NCBI RefSeq assembly: GCF_030269765.1
Contig: NZ_BSTX01000001.1
Coordinates: forward strand, 2,535,571 to 2,599,570
DNA: 64,000 nt
From: Actinorhabdospora filicis
GTDB lineage: Bacteria; Actinomycetota; Actinomycetes; Mycobacteriales; Micromonosporaceae
Reading direction: 5' to 3'
Part shown: positions 56,624 through 64,000 of the stretch, piece after piece
Numbering within the stretch: the stretch's first letter is position 1
Layout of the letters: each line of letters starts with the position of its first letter
Made by a program: the position numbers and the translations under genes
Notes under the pieces: generated by a model
Databases searched by the model: none
What the model was told of the DNA's origin: nothing
The model's input: the letters and a program-made list of their open reading frames with translations, nothing else

Positions 56624-57013
56624 TCAGTCGTGATACCAGTCGACGCAGTACGAGGCGACATATCCCCATGCCCCGTTCCAGTAGACCTTGATCCACTGGT
56701 CGAAGGTGACGCCGCAGGCGGTGTAGGTGCCGCCCTTGGTGCCGGTGCACACCGCGTCGGCGGTGTTGCCCTTCTGCATCTGCCCGATGGAGGTGGCCGA
56801 AGCCGAGGCCGTGCGGCGCACGTTCAGGCCCGCGACCTTGGATTTGACCTCGCATCCGGCGGCCACGGTGGCGTCGTCGTGTCCCTTGCTGACCGACGGA
56901 GCGCCCGATGGCGTCAGGTCGCCGGTCGACGCCTGCGCCGCCAGCGGCGAGGCGATGAGGGCGAGGACGCCGAGCACGAGGACGACCAGAGAGCGTGTTG
57001 CGAATTTACTCAT
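56624..57013 (-). CDS. Secreted SH3-like domain protein
   Basis: This 129-residue exported protein has a signal peptide (SKFATRSLVVLVLGVLALIA, cleavage near AAQAST). A short linker leads to a bacterial SH3-like domain with LNVRRTASASATSIGQMQKG, FDQWIKVYWNGAWGYVASYCV and four Cys likely to form two disulfides. Such domains often bind cell-wall peptides. The ATG at 57013 is preferred to 57019 because GGGGAG then lies seven bases upstream. An inverted repeat about 30-50 bases upstream may be its operator. Confidence 0.82.
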   Translation of the reverse strand: MSKFATRSLVVLVLGVLALIASPLAAQASTGDLTPSGAPSVSKGHDDATVAAGCEVKSKVAGLNVRRTASASATSIGQMQKGNTADAVCTGTKGGTYTACGVTFDQWIKVYWNGAWGYVASYCVDWYHD

Positions 57014-57043
57014 GTGCATTCTCCCCGCGAAGCGCGGGAACGC

Positions 57044-57064
57044 GCACTGTTTAACGAACAGTGC
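57044..57064. promoter_or_regulatory. Inverted repeat upstream of the SH3-like gene
   Basis: GCACTGTT-taacg-AACAGTGC is a perfect 8-base dyad 31 bases before the start codon at 57013. It is a probable operator of an unknown regulator. Confidence 0.5.
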
Positions 57065-57201
57065 CCATGCAACGACCGTATCGGACGCCCGCCCATCGGT
57101 CCGGATGGATGATTCGACATCCGGCCGCGTTTCCCCTGCGCTTCAAGAATCGATGAGTCTCGATTACCGTGTCACGATTACGGGATCGTGTCAACCGATG
57201 G

Positions 57202-57828
57202 TCAGTCTTTACGGCCGGTTACCGCCACCGTGACACCGAGCCCGATCATCGCCAGTCCGCCCGCTCCGCCGACCAGCGCCATGCGCCGTTCGGAACGCCC
57301 GAACCATTCGCGCGCGCCGGCCGCGATGAGTCCCCAGGTGCTGTCCATGACGAGGGCGAGCGCGCAGAAGACGCTGCCGAGCAGCAGCAGTTGCAGCGGG
57401 ACGGCCCCGGCTTCGCGGGAGGCGAACTGGGGCAGCACGGCGGCGAAGAAGACGGCGGTCTTGGGGTTGGTGATGCCGACGGCGAAGCCGTCCCACAGGA
57501 CGCGGTGGGTGGGCTTGTCCTGGGTGCCCCAGGCGAGTTCGCGGCGCTTGCGCCAGGCGGTGACGCCGAGGTAGACGAGGTAGGCGGCGCCGGCGTACTT
57601 GAGGACGGCGAAGACGATGGCGGACTTGGCGACGATCGCGCCCACGCCGAAGGCCACCGCGACGGCCAGGAGGTAGGCGCCGACGGTGTTGCCGAGGACG
57701 CTCAGCAGCGCGGTGCGGCGGCCGTGGGCGAGGGCGCGTCCGATGACGAAGAGGACGCTGGGGCCGGGGATGGCGATGAGCACGGCCGACATCGCCAGGA
57801 AGGCGAGGAGGCTGGTGGCGGTTGGCAT
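57202..57828 (-). CDS. LysE-family exporter
   Basis: This 208-residue protein has six membrane helices and the LysE/RhtB signature AVLIAIPGPSVLFVIGRALAHGRR at the N terminus, then LKYAGAAYLVYLGVTAWRKR and GFAVGITNPKTAVFFAAVLPQF. It exports amino acids or small metabolites by proton exchange. GAGAGGAC precedes the start. It lies 66 bases downstream of the MarR-type gene and may be in its operon. Confidence 0.9.
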   Translation of the reverse strand: MPTATSLLAFLAMSAVLIAIPGPSVLFVIGRALAHGRRTALLSVLGNTVGAYLLAVAVAFGVGAIVAKSAIVFAVLKYAGAAYLVYLGVTAWRKRRELAWGTQDKPTHRVLWDGFAVGITNPKTAVFFAAVLPQFASREAGAVPLQLLLLGSVFCALALVMDSTWGLIAAGAREWFGRSERRMALVGGAGGLAMIGLGVTVAVTGRKD

Positions 57829-57894
57829 GTCCGTCCTCTCAGGAGGGTGGGGATCTCAGGGGATTCCACCACTGACAACCGGCGCCGGGCCAGT

Positions 57895-58392
57895 TCATTC
57901 CGCGTTGAAGCCGGCCAGGAGTTCGCGCAGGAGGTCGCCGAGCTTCTCCGGTTCGGAGACCTTGGCCAGGACCTTGGCCTGTTCGGCGAGTCCGGCGCCG
58001 ACGGCGGCGTGGACGGTCTCGAAGCCCTTGGGGGTGAGGGTGACCAGCTGGCCGCGGCGGTCGTTGGGATCGGGGGCGCGGCTGACGAAGCCGCCTTTCT
58101 CCAGGCGGTCGAGGCGGGCGGTCATGCCGCCGCTGCTGAGCATCATCGAGGCGATGAGGTGCTTGGGGGAGAGGGTGTAGGGCTCTCCGGCGCGGCGGAG
58201 GGTGGCCAGGACGTCGAAGCCGCCGCGGTCGATGCCGAAGGTGGCGTAGACGTCTTCGATGCGGTCGCCCATGAGCTTGGCGGAGCGGTAGACGCGCCCG
58301 AAGACGGCCATGGCGATGAGCGGTTCGAGGTCGGGCCGCTCGTCGGCCCACTGGGCGGTGACGCGGTCGAGGAAGTCCGGTTCTGTAGTCAC
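57895..58392 (-). CDS. MarR-family transcriptional regulator
   Basis: This 165-residue protein has a winged helix with LATLRRAGEPYTLSPKHLI, SSGGMTARLDRLEKGGFVSRAPDPNDRRGQLVTLTPKG (recognition helix and wing) and terminal dimerisation helices. It is the long type related to regulators of drug exporters. The GTG at 58392 lies six bases after a TATGCT -10 element, so the transcript is leaderless. The divergent MFS gene and nested palindromes in between indicate repression of both. Confidence 0.9.
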   Translation of the reverse strand: MTTEPDFLDRVTAQWADERPDLEPLIAMAVFGRVYRSAKLMGDRIEDVYATFGIDRGGFDVLATLRRAGEPYTLSPKHLIASMMLSSGGMTARLDRLEKGGFVSRAPDPNDRRGQLVTLTPKGFETVHAAVGAGLAEQAKVLAKVSEPEKLGDLLRELLAGFNAE

Positions 58393-58401
58393 GGTCACAG
58401 C

Positions 58402-58464
58402 ATATCTCGACGGCAAGTATCTTGCCAACGAGATATCTTGCCGGTAAGTTTCTCGCTGACGAGA
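58402..58464. promoter_or_regulatory. Nested palindromic MarR operators between the MarR and MFS genes
   Basis: ATATCTCG (58402-58409) and CGAGATAT (58429-58436) enclose a second perfect dyad, GGCAAG-TAT-CTTGCC (58412-58426), with the same centre. A further dyad TCTCG-ctga-CGAGA lies at 58451-58464. The first overlaps the MarR promoter, the last the leader of the MFS gene. Confidence 0.7.
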
Positions 58465-58486
58465 TAACCGGACAGGAGCCCACCCC

Positions 58487-59686
58487 ATGCGCCCCACACA
58501 TCGCTTCATCGCCGCGACCACGGTCGACGCCCTCGGCAACGGGCTGTACGTGCCCTTCTCCCTCCTCTTCTTCCACAACCTCACCGGCCTGTCGCTGCTG
58601 TCGGTGGGCGCGGGGATGACCGCCGCGGGCTTCATCGCGCTGCTGCTGACGCCGGTCGCGGGGATGCTGATCGACAAGATCGGGGCGCGCAAGATCCTGC
58701 AGGCCGGTTTCGTCCTGCGGCTGGCGGCCTTCGCGGCCTTCCCGTTCATCACCGGCTTCACGATGTTCCTGGTGGTCTCCATCGCGGTGGCGATCGGACA
58801 GCAGTCGGCGGCCCCGGCGCAGACGGCGCTGGTGGCGGAGATGACCGGCGGCGACGGCCGCGACAAGCTCCTGGCCCTCAACCGCAGCATCGTCAACGGC
58901 TCGATGGGCGCCGCCGGGATCCTCGCGGGCCTGCTGATGGCCTTCAGCGGCGACACCGCCTACGTGGTGATGGCGGTGGCCAACGCGGTGAGCTTCGGGC
59001 TGGCGGCGGTCCTGATCCACGGGCTGGGCGGCGTCCGGCCGGTCACCGGCGCGCGGCAGAAGGCGGGCTTCAAGGTCGTCCTGAAGGACCGCCCCTACCT
59101 CGGGATCACCGGCGCCAACCTGCTGATCGCGCTGTCCTACGTGGCGATGGCGGCGGGAATGCCGGTCTACCTGACCCGCGACCTGGGCGTCCCGCAGGCG
59201 ATGTCGGGCATGGTCTTCGCGATCAACACCGCGATGGTGGCGCTCCTGGGCGTCCCGGTGGCGCGGCTGGTGCTGCGGGCCCGCCGGACCCGGGCGGCGG
59301 CGCTGGGCGCGGCGATCTTCGCCGGATCCTTCGTCCTGTTCGCCGCGCTCCAGCTCCTGCACACCGGCGTGGTCGCCGGGGTCCTCGTCGCCGCGGTCGT
59401 CTACACCGGCGCCGAGCTGATCCACTCGGCCCCCGCGCAGGGCATCTCGGTCCAGACCCCTCCCGACCACCTGCGCGGCCGCTACCTGGCCACCTACCAG
59501 CTCTCCTGGTCGATCGCCCGGGCCGTGGCGCCGCTGCTGATCACCTTCCTGCTGGGCCTGGGCTCCTGGCAGCTGTGGGCGGGCCTGGGCGCGGCGGCCC
59601 TGCTGGGCGCGCTGCTCCTGCTGAAACTGGAGCGGATCCTGCCGCGCGAGGCGGTCCACCCGGTCAAGTACGTGACCGCGGCCTAG
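58487..59686 (+). CDS. MFS transporter
   Basis: This 399-residue protein has twelve hydrophobic segments and the MFS loop motif GMLIDKIGARKILQAGF between helices 2 and 3. VYLTRDLGVPQAMSGMVFAIN is in the second half. The type is related to small-molecule efflux permeases. AGGAG lies before the start at 58487. The divergent MarR-type regulator and the nested operators suggest that its substrate, or a related compound, induces it. It ends at a strong terminator. Confidence 0.9.
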   Translation: MRPTHRFIAATTVDALGNGLYVPFSLLFFHNLTGLSLLSVGAGMTAAGFIALLLTPVAGMLIDKIGARKILQAGFVLRLAAFAAFPFITGFTMFLVVSIAVAIGQQSAAPAQTALVAEMTGGDGRDKLLALNRSIVNGSMGAAGILAGLLMAFSGDTAYVVMAVANAVSFGLAAVLIHGLGGVRPVTGARQKAGFKVVLKDRPYLGITGANLLIALSYVAMAAGMPVYLTRDLGVPQAMSGMVFAINTAMVALLGVPVARLVLRARRTRAAALGAAIFAGSFVLFAALQLLHTGVVAGVLVAAVVYTGAELIHSAPAQGISVQTPPDHLRGRYLATYQLSWSIARAVAPLLITFLLGLGSWQLWAGLGAAALLGALLLLKLERILPREAVHPVKYVTAA

Positions 59687-59695
59687 GGTCCGGCG

Positions 59696-59730
59696 GAAGA
59701 GGGACGGTCCGGGGTGGGCCGTCCCTCTTC
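59696..59730 (+). terminator. Terminator after the MFS gene
   Basis: GAAGAGGGACGG pairs perfectly with CCGTCCCTCTTC (12 base pairs) around an 11-base loop, nine bases after the MFS stop and flush with the stop of the convergent gene. Confidence 0.82.
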
Positions 59731-60104
59731 TATGTCCACTCGACCTCGTAGGCCGGTCCCTCGGGCGTGTAGTTCACCGCCCGGTGGATCGAGCGGAACC
59801 TCCCCCGCCGGACCAGGGCGTCCGGCGGGGGTTCGCGCATCGGCTCCAGCAGCCGCTCCAGCTCGGCGGCGCGCGGATCGTCCCCGTGCCCCTCGAACCA
59901 GGCCAGGAACCGCTCCCACGCCTCCCGTTCCAGCGCCAGCGCCTCCGCGCCGATCGGCCACAGCCGGTACTCGTCATTGCCCCGGTCGTCGTTCTCATAA
60001 AGCCAGCGGGACCGGAAGTAATGCGGGACGCCGTCGAGGTCGGCGACGCCCTCGCGCGGCCCGTCCCACCACGTGATCTCGATGTGGACGCGTTGATAGG
60101 TCAT
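59730..60104 (-). CDS. Small hypothetical protein
   Basis: This 124-residue soluble protein begins MTYQRVHIEITWWDGPREG, with a middle VPHYFRSRWLYENDDRGNDEYRLWPIG and a C-terminal IHRAVNYTPEGPAYEVEWT. It is rich in Trp and Tyr, with no Cys. Similar stand-alone proteins of unknown function are common in actinomycetes. Its start overlaps the stop of a 46-residue frame as ATGA, hinting at translational coupling. Function unknown. Confidence 0.68.
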   Translation of the reverse strand: MTYQRVHIEITWWDGPREGVADLDGVPHYFRSRWLYENDDRGNDEYRLWPIGAEALALEREAWERFLAWFEGHGDDPRAAELERLLEPMREPPPDALVRRGRFRSIHRAVNYTPEGPAYEVEWT

Positions 60105-60241
60105 GTCGTGGCGAGCTCCTCCGGGCGGGGCAGGCGGCGCAGATGCCTGTCGAGGACGAACACGGCGGACAGCGTCCGGCCGGTCCACAGGATCCGGAAG
60201 TCCCCGCTCCCGGCTAACGAGATCGCGTTCCCCGTGGTCAT
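60101..60241 (-). CDS. Possible small protein coupled to the gene at 59730
   Basis: The frame MTTGNAISLAGSGDFRILW... runs for 46 residues to a stop that overlaps the next start as ATGA. AGGATCG lies upstream of the ATG. The coupling and the lack of other signals in this segment support it. Its composition (TLSAVFVLDRHLRRLPRPEEL) is unremarkable and no family is recognised, so it may be only an open frame within a leader. Confidence 0.4.
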   Translation of the reverse strand: MTTGNAISLAGSGDFRILWTGRTLSAVFVLDRHLRRLPRPEELATT

Positions 60242-60323
60242 GCCGACGATCCTGCGCCCGGCGCGCCCGTCCCGCAACCCCGTCGCCGTCCCGCGCGTCA
60301 CACGCGGCGACTACCCTCGCAGG

Positions 60324-60803
60324 GTGAGCACCCAGAAGCTGACGCACGTCGACGCCACCGGCGCGGCGCGCATGGTCGACGTCACCGGCAAGGACGTGAC
60401 CGCCCGCGAAGCCCGCGCGGCCGGTGTCGTGCGCACCACCGCCGAGGTGGTGTCGCTGCTCGCCGAGGGCGCGCTGCCCAAGGGGGACGCGCTCGGGGTC
60501 GCCCGCGTCGCGGGCATCATGGGCGCCAAGCGCACCCCGGACCTGATCCCGCTGTGCCACCCGATCGCGCTGCACGGTGTCCAGGTGGCGCTGGAACCGG
60601 CCGGGGACCGCGTGACCATCACCGTCACCGCCCGTACCGCCGACCGGACCGGCGTGGAGATGGAGGCGCTGACCGCGGTCGCCGCCGCCGGGCTCACCCT
60701 CATCGACATGATCAAGGCCGTCGACCCTTCGGCCACATTGGACGATGTGCGCGTCCTGTCGAAGAAGGGCGGCAAGACCGGCGACTGGGAGCGCGACCGG
60801 TGA
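60324..60803 (+). CDS. moaC: Cyclic pyranopterin monophosphate synthase
   Basis: This 159-residue protein acts in the first stage of molybdenum cofactor synthesis, with MoaA, converting the 3',8-cyclo-GTP intermediate to cPMP. Motifs are MVDVTGKDVTAREARA, MGAKRTPDLIPLCHPIAL (His in CHP) and the C-terminal KKGGKTGDW with the active-site lysines. The length is normal. The GTG at 60324 follows TACCCT by six bases, implying a leaderless transcript. It is the first gene of a four-gene operon in which each stop overlaps the next start; moaA and moaD are not in the window. Confidence 0.95.
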   Translation: MSTQKLTHVDATGAARMVDVTGKDVTAREARAAGVVRTTAEVVSLLAEGALPKGDALGVARVAGIMGAKRTPDLIPLCHPIALHGVQVALEPAGDRVTITVTARTADRTGVEMEALTAVAAAGLTLIDMIKAVDPSATLDDVRVLSKKGGKTGDWERDR

Positions 60804-61303
60804 GCCGCTCCGCCGTGGTCATCGTGGCCTCCAACCGGGCCGCCGCGGGCGTCTATGCCGACGAGACCGGCCCCCTGCTGGTGGAGTTCCTGCGGTCCCT
60901 GGGCTTCACCGTGCCCGACCCGCGGGTCGTCCCCGACGGCGAGCCGGTCCACGAGGCGCTCACCGCCGCCATCGCGTCCAATGTGGACGTCGTACTGACC
61001 ACCGGCGGCACCGGGCTCACACCCACCGACCGGACCCCGGAGATGACCCGGCGCGTTCTGGACCGCGAGATCCCCGGCATCGCCGAGGCCCTGCGCGCCT
61101 ACGGCCACCCGAAGGTCCCCACGGCCATCCTGTCACGCGGCCTGGCGGGAACGGCGGGGGCGACCCTCATCGTCAACCTGCCCGGCTCCCGGGGCGGCGT
61201 GAAGGACGGCATCGCCGTCCTGGAGCCGGTTCTGGCGCACGCCGTCGATCAGATCCGGGGCGGGGACCATCCCGCCGCCGCCCACACCAAGGAGTCCCCG
61301 TGA
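60800..61303 (+). CDS. MogA/MoaB-family molybdopterin protein
   Basis: This 167-residue protein has the MPT-binding signature VVLTTGGTGLTPTDRTPEMT and LPGSRGGVKDGIAVLEPVL. MogA adenylylates molybdopterin before metal insertion; MoaB may do the same. The sequence cannot distinguish the two names. The GTG start overlaps the moaC stop as GTGA. A TCCAATGTGGAC copy of the dispersed motif lies inside it at 60977. Confidence 0.92.
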   Translation: MSRSAVVIVASNRAAAGVYADETGPLLVEFLRSLGFTVPDPRVVPDGEPVHEALTAAIASNVDVVLTTGGTGLTPTDRTPEMTRRVLDREIPGIAEALRAYGHPKVPTAILSRGLAGTAGATLIVNLPGSRGGVKDGIAVLEPVLAHAVDQIRGGDHPAAAHTKESP

Positions 61304-62487
61304 CCGACACGCCCATCGACTGGGCGGCCGCCCGCCGCACCGTCTACGAGGCCGGACTCGCCGCCAAGCTGCTGCCCGTCCGCTACCCCATCGCCCAGGC
61401 CGACGGCGCCACCCTCGCCGAACCCCTCCGCACCCTCACCCCGCTGCCCGCGTTCCGGACGTCCAGTGTGGACGGCTACGCCGTCCGCGGCACCGGCCCC
61501 TGGCGGCTGGCCGGGCGCGTCCTGGCCGGCGGCGAGGCCGGTGACATCCGCGAGGGCACCGCCATCGAGATCGCCACCGGGGCGATGGTCCCCGATGGCA
61601 CCGAGCGCATCATCCGCGTCGAGCACTCCACCGTCCTCAATGGACTCGTCGACTGCGAGAGCCTGCCCACCACTAACGCCGACATCCGCGAGATCGGCGA
61701 GGAGGCCGCCCTCGGCGAGGAGCTCCTCCCCGAAGGCCACCGCATCACCCCCGGCGTCATCGGGCTCGCCGCCTCCTGCGGCCACGACCTCATCTCCGTA
61801 CGTCCCAAGCCCCGCGCGGCCCTGCTCATCTTCGGCGACGAGCTCGCCGTCACCGGACCCCCCGGGCACGGCCGCGTCCGCGACGCGCTGGGCCCATCGC
61901 TCCCCTCGATGCTCTCCCACGCCGGCGCCGACCCCATCCCCGGCTTCCGCCCCCGCGGCCCCATCGACGACACCCTCGAAGCCCACGTGTCGGCCCTCCG
62001 CGCGGCCCTCGACGACGCCGACATCGTCTGCACCACCGGCGGAACCATGCGCGGCCCCGTCGACCACCTCCACCCCGCGCTCGCCGAGCTCGGGGCGTCC
62101 TATGTGGTCAACACCGTCGCCGTCCGCCCCGGCTTCCCCATGCTCGTCGCCGGTCTCCCCGGCGGCCGCTTCGTGGTCGGCCTCCCCGGCAACCCCCAGT
62201 CCTCGATCGTGGCGGTGGTGTCCCTCGTTCTCCCGCTCCTCGCCGGACTGGCCGGACGCGAGTTCCCCACCACGTCCACAGTGGAGCTCGCCGCCGACGT
62301 CCCCGGCCGCGGCGACTACACCCACCTCGCCCTCGTCCGCCTCGTGGCCGGACGCGCCGAACCCCTCCCGCACGCCGGATCGGCGATGCTGCGCGGCCTC
62401 GCCGCCGCCGACGGCTTCGCGATCATCCCCCCCGGCCGCTCCGGCACCGCCGGGACTCACGTCGGCTTCGTCCGGATCCCCGCATGA
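61300..62487 (+). CDS. moeA: Molybdopterin molybdenumtransferase
   Basis: This 395-residue protein inserts molybdate into adenylylated molybdopterin. PAFRTSSVDGYAVRG near residue 50 holds the conserved Asp. DIVCTTGGTMRGPVDH near 240 is the MogA-like catalytic loop. GLPGNPQSSIVAVVSLVLPLL and the C-terminal beta-rich domain complete it. AAGGAG precedes the GTG, which overlaps the previous stop. The sequence is somewhat divergent in the N-terminal domain II but complete. Confidence 0.93.
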   Translation: MTDTPIDWAAARRTVYEAGLAAKLLPVRYPIAQADGATLAEPLRTLTPLPAFRTSSVDGYAVRGTGPWRLAGRVLAGGEAGDIREGTAIEIATGAMVPDGTERIIRVEHSTVLNGLVDCESLPTTNADIREIGEEAALGEELLPEGHRITPGVIGLAASCGHDLISVRPKPRAALLIFGDELAVTGPPGHGRVRDALGPSLPSMLSHAGADPIPGFRPRGPIDDTLEAHVSALRAALDDADIVCTTGGTMRGPVDHLHPALAELGASYVVNTVAVRPGFPMLVAGLPGGRFVVGLPGNPQSSIVAVVSLVLPLLAGLAGREFPTTSTVELAADVPGRGDYTHLALVRLVAGRAEPLPHAGSAMLRGLAAADGFAIIPPGRSGTAGTHVGFVRIPA

Positions 62488-62897
62488 TCCACGCCCGCGT
62501 CACCACCGACCCCCTCTCGGTGACCGAACACGAGAACCTCGTCGCCTCCCCCACCGCCGGAGCCGTCGTGTCCTTCGCCGGAGTCGTCCGCGACCACGAC
62601 GGCGGCCGCGACGTGACGTCCCTTGTGTACGAAGCCCACCCCACCGCCTCCGACGTCATCGCCGAAGTCGCCGCCGACATCGCCGCCCTCCCCGGCATCG
62701 TGAGCGTGGCGGTGTCCCACCGCGTCGGGCCACTGTCCATCGGCGACGCCGCCCTCGTCGCCGCGGTGTCGTCGCCCCACCGCGCGGAGGCCTTCGCGGC
62801 CTGCGCGTCCCTTGTGGACGAAGTGAAGAAGCGGATTCCCGTGTGGAAGCACCAGCACTTCACCGACGGCACCGACGAGTGGGTGAACTCGGCCTAG
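62484..62897 (+). CDS. moaE: Molybdopterin synthase large subunit
   Basis: This 137-residue protein converts cPMP to molybdopterin together with MoaD. GAVVSFAGVVRDHDGGRDVTSLVYEAHPTAS, HRVGPLSIGDAALVAAVSSPHRAEAF and the C-terminal VKKRIPVWKHQHFTDGTDEWV, with the essential lysines, match MoaE throughout. The start overlaps the moeA stop as ATGA, closing the operon. Its stop overlaps that of the convergent gene at 62894. Confidence 0.95.
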   Translation: MIHARVTTDPLSVTEHENLVASPTAGAVVSFAGVVRDHDGGRDVTSLVYEAHPTASDVIAEVAADIAALPGIVSVAVSHRVGPLSIGDAALVAAVSSPHRAEAFAACASLVDEVKKRIPVWKHQHFTDGTDEWVNSA

Positions 62898-63289
62898 TCG
62901 TCGGCGGCGACGACCAGCGTCAACCGCCCGTTCGCGTGGTCGATGAGCACCAGCTCGTGGAACCGCGTGTGGATGCCGCCGAAGTCGTGCCAGTCGTCGC
63001 GGCCCAGATTCCGCAGGTGATACACCGCCCCCGCACCGCCCAGCGGGCCCATGAGCTCACGGTCGAGCGCCGCCACCAGCGTCTCCGGCAACGGGCCCAA
63101 CTCCCGCGCCCACGCCCAGATCAGCGCGGCGGCGTCCCGGTGGCCGACCGGCTCGAACGCGTCAGCGGTGACCCGCGCCAGCTCGTACGGGCCGTGGACC
63201 GTGACCTCCGGCCGCGCGTCGTCCCCCAGGTAGGTGTCGCGGTACTGCACGTGCCGCGTCAACGCGGTGAGCAGCTCCCGATCGTCCAT
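62894..63289 (-). CDS. Hypothetical protein convergent to moaE
   Basis: This 131-residue soluble protein starts MDDRELLTALTRHVQYRDTYL and ends HTRFHELVLIDHANGRLTLVVAADD. It has no recognisable domain. The middle (DAAALIWAWARELGPLPETLVAALDRELMG) is helical and the end is beta-rich. No ribosome binding site is visible before the ATG at 63289. Codon use is normal. It shares its stop region with moaE on the other strand. Confidence 0.62.
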   Translation of the reverse strand: MDDRELLTALTRHVQYRDTYLGDDARPEVTVHGPYELARVTADAFEPVGHRDAAALIWAWARELGPLPETLVAALDRELMGPLGGAGAVYHLRNLGRDDWHDFGGIHTRFHELVLIDHANGRLTLVVAADD

Positions 63290-63372
63290 TGTGGGCTCGC
63301 TGACGCAGAGGTCCTTGAAGTCGACCCACCGAAAGCCATGGTCGTCGAAAGCGTGATCACGGAAATTGAGGA

Positions 63373-63406
63373 AGCGGCTCGCCTCGAACTCCAGAGGCGA
63401 GCCGCT
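63373..63406 (-). terminator. Terminator after the Pro-rich gene
   Basis: AGCGGCTCGCCTC pairs perfectly with GAGGCGAGCCGCT (13 base pairs) around an 8-base loop, four bases past the stop at 63411 on the minus strand. Confidence 0.82.
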
Positions 63407-63410
63407 CGTG

Positions 63411-64000
63411 CTACTTGCGTCCAATCGCCGGACCCGCGTCCCTGCGCCGGATCCGAGCCGGCCGTGCTGGTCGCACGACCTCGGCGACGCCGTCCAGCGC
63501 AATGCCCTCGAAGAGCTCATCGGTCTCCGGGCCCTCGCGGGTGAGCAGCTCCTCGCGCTCCTCGTCACGCGGCCGCGCCTTGCCCGCGGCCGCGTTCGGA
63601 TTGCGGATGACCCCCCGCTCGGGCCGAGGCGCGGCACCGGCCCTGGCACCGGCCCCGGGCTGTGAAACGCCGGGCCGCTGCCCGTAGACGGACGGGACCG
63701 AGCGGCCCGCCGGGGCGAAACCCCGCTGGCCGGGGAGGAGCGGAGCGGTGCCCCGCGGCCCGAAGGCGCCGGGCCCACCCGCCGGGAACAACACCGGGGA
63801 TGGGGCGGGCGCCGTCCCGACCGGCGGCGTGACCGGCCCCGGCCCACCGATCACGGGCGGTGTGGTCCCGGGGAGGGTGGGAGTCGGCGTCGGGAACTCC
63901 GTCACCGGCCCAGGCCCTGGGGTCGGGGTGGGTGATGGCGTGTTGGGTGAGGAGGTGACGGGCGCGTGGGACGAGCCTGGGCTCGATGGGCTGCCATGCG
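63411..64000 (-). CDS. Pro/Gly-rich protein, C-terminal part; start outside the window
   Basis: The frame is open to base 64000, so only the last 196 residues are visible. The first 130 are low-complexity Pro, Thr, Gly and Ser (TPTPTLPGTTPPVIGGPGPV and FPAGGPGAFGPRGTAPLLPG). The last 60 are charged (ARPRDEEREELLTREGPETDELFEGIAL) and end in a basic IRRRDAGPAIGRK. This resembles the C-terminal half of large actinomycete proteins associated with type VII secretion loci, but no diagnostic domain is in the window, so that is inference only. The GTG at 63905 is an internal codon, not the start. Confidence 0.65.
   Translation of the reverse strand, partial: HGSPSSPGSSHAPVTSSPNTPSPTPTPGPGPVTEFPTPTPTLPGTTPPVIGGPGPVTPPVGTAPAPSPVLFPAGGPGAFGPRGTAPLLPGQRGFAPAGRSVPSVYGQRPGVSQPGAGARAGAAPRPERGVIRNPNAAAGKARPRDEEREELLTREGPETDELFEGIALDGVAEVVRPARPARIRRRDAGPAIGRK

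Overview
The window is from the chromosome of a high-GC actinomycete (Actinomycetota). The evidence is strong G/C third-position bias, many GTG starts, AGGAGG-type or leaderless starts, and families typical of that phylum: a DGPF protein with an ECF42-type sigma factor, DUF990 ABC exporters, an AfsR-like XRE/NB-ARC/TPR regulator, a stand-alone LanC-like protein and a remnant of a mycofactocin-type SDR. The genus cannot be fixed from the sequence. No tRNA, rRNA, complete insertion sequence, prophage or CRISPR array was seen.

Layout. 0-6 kb: a partial alpha/beta hydrolase, a putative deaminase-fold effector with an LQR-AGN leader, a DGPF gene coupled to a sigma factor that is fused to a dead tyrosine recombinase, and a membrane-anchored Hsp70. 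6-8.2 kb: two paralogous small secreted proteins with near-identical upstream regions, one of which still has a divergent ArsR-like regulator. 8.2-15.5 kb: CDGSH protein, hemerythrin, oligopeptidase B, membrane protein, double GNAT enzyme and SulP transporter. 15.5-16.4 kb: about 850 bases without a convincing gene but rich in promoter-like and inverted-repeat structure, leading into a STAND regulator. 18.6-23.4 kb: SDR, kinase-like protein, small conserved proteins and a PhyH dioxygenase with a divergent AraC regulator. 23.4-24.5 kb: a scar of SDR pseudogene, G-rich tract, 15-base tandem repeats and a long hairpin.

24.5-35.4 kb: acyl-CoA dehydrogenase, SpoIIE-type phosphatase, NhaA antiporter, a membrane protein with a coupled winged-helix regulator, AhpD-like and SRPBCC proteins, and a three-gene DUF990 ABC exporter. 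35.4-44.6 kb: DUF1992 protein, LanC-like protein, SnoaL protein, a two-component system, VOC protein and Bcp peroxiredoxin. 44.7-53.5 kb: secreted SGNH hydrolase, a carotenoid oxygenase/membrane protein pair facing a PadR regulator across a large palindrome, two VWA lipoproteins and an AidB-like flavoprotein. 53.5-56.5 kb: dnaB and purD diverge from a region holding a helically phased run of DnaA-box-like sites. 56.6-60.3 kb: secreted SH3-like protein and a MarR regulator with LysE and MFS transporters. 60.3-62.9 kb: an overlapping molybdenum cofactor operon (moaC, moaB/mog-type, moeA, moaE). The window ends in a partial Pro-rich protein.

The most unusual points are the sigma factor/recombinase fusion, the LQR-AGN deaminase-like protein, the DnaA-box run between dnaB and purD, and a dispersed 11-mer TCCANTGTGGA. 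The 11-mer recurs mostly inside genes through otherwise rare codons and shares its TGTGGA core with the DnaA box. Several regulators have legible operators: ArsR-like, PadR, MarR, a MerR-type 19-base-spacer promoter, and a TACTC/GAGTA site shared by the two acyl-CoA dehydrogenase genes.
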